Shown here in pieces: positions 62,374 to 64,000 of a DNA stretch of 64,000 nt. Location: contig NZ_FOBX01000001.1 of assembly GCF_900109945.1 (NCBI RefSeq), positions 620,001 to 684,000 of the forward strand, given 5' to 3'. This DNA comes from Bradyrhizobium sp. OK095. GTDB taxonomy: Bacteria; Pseudomonadota; Alphaproteobacteria; Rhizobiales; Xanthobacteraceae. The stretch's first letter is position 1. Every line of letters starts with the position of its first letter. Under the pieces are notes generated by a model. The model saw nothing but the letters and a program-made list of their open reading frames with translations, was not told the origin of the DNA and searched no databases. The position numbers and the translations under genes are program-made.

Positions 62374-63767
62374 ACATGTTGTGCGGATGATGCGACTGCG
62401 GCTGCATCGGCTTCCGCTGCAGCGCCGCCGCTCAGGCCGTTGAAGAAGGCATTGAGCAGCACCGAGACGATTGCGCAGAGCAGGATTCCGGACTCCAGCA
62501 GCGGCTGGAGATCGTGCGGAAGATTCCTGAAGAAGCCGGGTGCTGCGAGCGGGATCAGGCCAAAGCCGATCGAGATCGCGACGATGAAGAGATTGTAGCG
62601 GTTGTTGCGGAAATCGACCGAGGTGAGGATGCGTGCACCTGTTGCCGCGACCATGCCGAACATCACGAGGCCGGCACCGCCGAGCACCACCAGCGGCACG
62701 GCCTCGACCAGTGCGGCAAGCTTCGGCAGCAGCCCGAGCACGAGCATGATGCCGCCGCCCGTCACCGTCACCCAACGCGAGCGCACGCCTGTGACCGAGA
62801 CGAGGCCGACGTTCTGCGAGAACGAGGTGTAGGGAAAGGTATTGAAGATGCCGCCGAGCAGCGTGCCGACGCCGTCGGCGCGCAAGCCCTTGCTCAGGGC
62901 TTCGCGGTCGATCGACTTGCCGGTGATGTCGCCGAGCGCGAGGAACATGCCGAGCGACTCGATCATCACCACGATCATGACCACGCACATGGTGATGACA
63001 GGCACGAGATGGAATTGCGGCACGCCGAAGCGGAACGGGATCACGATCGCGCCCCAGGACGCCGCCGCGACCTTGTCGAAATGCATCACGCCCAAAATGG
63101 TCGCGAGCACGGCGCCGGCGATGATGCCGAGCAGCACCGAGACGTTGGCGAGGAAGCCGGTGCCCCATTTGATCAGGCCGAGAATGAAGAGCAGCACGAA
63201 CAGCGAGATGCCGAGCCCCTGCAACTGGCCATAGGCGGGATTGGGGAAGCTGCCGGGGATACCGTCGACCATCTTCGTCAAGGTCGGCAGGCCGCCGCCC
63301 GCCCAGTTGATGCCAACGCGCATCAGCGAGATGCCGATGACGAGAATGATGGTGCCGGTGACGACGGGAGGAAACAGCGGCAGCAGCCGGCTGACGAACG
63401 GCGCGACGATGATGCCGAACAGGCCGGCTGCAATCACGGAGCCGTAGATGCCGAGCAGGCCGATATCAGGCGCTGTCGCCATCGACAGCATCGGGCCGAC
63501 CGAGGCAAAGGTCACGCCCATCATGACGGGTAGGCGGATGCCGACGCCAGGGAAGCCGAGGCATTGGACCAGCGTTGCGAGCCCGCACGCGAACAGGTCG
63601 GCGCTGATCAGGAAGGCGACGTCCTCCGGCGGCAGTTTTAGCGCGCGTCCGATGATCAGGGGCACGGCAACTGCACCGGCATACATCACCAGCACATGCT
63701 GGAGCCCTAGCGCCAACAGGCGCGGGACCGGCAAAACCTCGTCGACGGGATGCACTGCGCTGGTCAT
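62370..63767 (-). CDS. NCS2 family urate/xanthine permease
   Basis: A 465-residue membrane protein with about 14 hydrophobic segments. The NCS2 motif shows L-G-L-Q-H-V-L-V-M-Y near the start and M-I-E-S-L-G-M-F and Q-N-V-G-L-V-S-V-T-G in the later repeats. It imports a purine such as urate or xanthine with protons. It is convergent with the fused UraD-UraH gene and upstream of the xanthine dehydrogenase remnant on the same strand. Confidence 0.93.
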   Translation of the reverse strand: MTSAVHPVDEVLPVPRLLALGLQHVLVMYAGAVAVPLIIGRALKLPPEDVAFLISADLFACGLATLVQCLGFPGVGIRLPVMMGVTFASVGPMLSMATAPDIGLLGIYGSVIAAGLFGIIVAPFVSRLLPLFPPVVTGTIILVIGISLMRVGINWAGGGLPTLTKMVDGIPGSFPNPAYGQLQGLGISLFVLLFILGLIKWGTGFLANVSVLLGIIAGAVLATILGVMHFDKVAAASWGAIVIPFRFGVPQFHLVPVITMCVVMIVVMIESLGMFLALGDITGKSIDREALSKGLRADGVGTLLGGIFNTFPYTSFSQNVGLVSVTGVRSRWVTVTGGGIMLVLGLLPKLAALVEAVPLVVLGGAGLVMFGMVAATGARILTSVDFRNNRYNLFIVAISIGFGLIPLAAPGFFRNLPHDLQPLLESGILLCAIVSVLLNAFFNGLSGGAAAEADAAAVASSAQHV

Positions 63768-63788
63768 GGATCAATCCCCCGAATATGC

Positions 63789-64000
63789 TTATCCAAATTT
63801 CTCGTGCAGTGCCGGAAACAGCCGGTCCGGCTTGAAGGGCGGCGCAGTGAAGCGGATGCCGGTGGCATCCGCGATGGCGTTGCCGAGCGCGGCGGCGACC
63901 GGATTGTACGGGCTCTCGCTCATCGACTTCGCGCCGAGCGGCCCGATCGTGTCGGAGGTCTCGGCGAAGAAGACCTCTGTGCGCGGAACGTCGGCGAAAG
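63789..64000 (-). CDS. C-terminus of a xanthine dehydrogenase-family molybdenum subunit, 5' end outside window
   Basis: The last 70 residues are visible, reading F-A-D-V-P-R-T-E-V and then G-P-L-G-A-K-S-M-S-E-S-P, with the conserved Glu of the molybdenum site, and ending L-H-E-K-F-G. The frame is open to the window edge. Next to an NCS2 permease and urate-pathway genes, it is most likely the large subunit that oxidises hypoxanthine and xanthine. Confidence 0.88.
   Translation of the reverse strand, partial: FADVPRTEVFFAETSDTIGPLGAKSMSESPYNPVAAALGNAIADATGIRFTAPPFKPDRLFPALHEKFG

Noticed and set aside
1..64000. CRISPR array, tRNA or rRNA genes, prophage or transposase
   Set aside because: No regularly spaced direct repeats, cloverleaf-like genes, phage structural genes or DDE-type transposase sequences were noticed on either strand.

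Overview
The window is GC-rich DNA from an alphaproteobacterium. Gene content (XoxF, glutathione-linked formaldehyde oxidation, FlhRS-type regulators, lanmodulin), short palindromic intergenic repeats and an alphaproteobacterial LexA-type box all point to Bradyrhizobium or a close relative. No rRNA, tRNA, CRISPR array, prophage or insertion sequence was seen.

Positions 1-38427 are mostly one large locus for lanthanide-dependent quinoprotein alcohol oxidation. It holds three PQQ alcohol dehydrogenases (512-2236, xoxF 8510-10315, 16202-17866), and all three carry the Asp-x-Asp signature of lanthanide-dependent enzymes. xoxF is followed by a cytochrome c (xoxG), class III formaldehyde dehydrogenase and gfa; S-formylglutathione hydrolase lies at 32721-33566, so methanol to formate is nearly complete here. 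The third dehydrogenase has its own cytochrome c and periplasmic binding protein. Between these lie lanM (lanmodulin, 18191-18583), a stand-alone pqqA with a strong hairpin behind it, an outer-membrane-like protein, an SsuABC-like transporter of unknown cargo, and a quinoprotein-associated module made of a SoxYZ-like carrier, an SoxH-like metallohydrolase, a MoxJ-like binding protein and a rhodanese-like Cys protein. An overlapping five-gene operon (27479-31896) matches the PedABC/Lut-type ABC system linked to lanthanide uptake. A LuxR-type response regulator and sensor kinase (FlhRS/MoxXY-like) are divergent, and a TonB-dependent receptor follows the kinase. A molybdenum hydroxylase pair (IorAB-like, 2791-5557) and a Rieske protein flank the first dehydrogenase.

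Positions 38428-49491 are a mixed accessory region: a small gene behind a LexA-type box, an orphan TAXI binding protein, a GntR-controlled aromatic-degradation operon (extradiol-type dioxygenase, FAD hydroxylase, FAH-family hydrolase, Bug-type binding protein), a GrlR-like protein with a duplicated tail fragment elsewhere, a Tat-exported GH1 glycosidase and a thiolase.

Positions 49492-59300 carry a HU-like protein, an Hsp20-Lon operon with a short unlisted ORF behind it, a ferritin-like DUF892 protein, MarC, a class II aldolase, a ClC channel, small secreted proteins, and about 1 kb of non-coding repeats. Positions 59300-64000 are small secreted proteins followed by purine catabolism: DUF3830, allantoinase PuuE, a fused UraD-UraH protein, an NCS2 urate/xanthine permease, and the C-terminus of a xanthine dehydrogenase-type subunit cut by the window edge.
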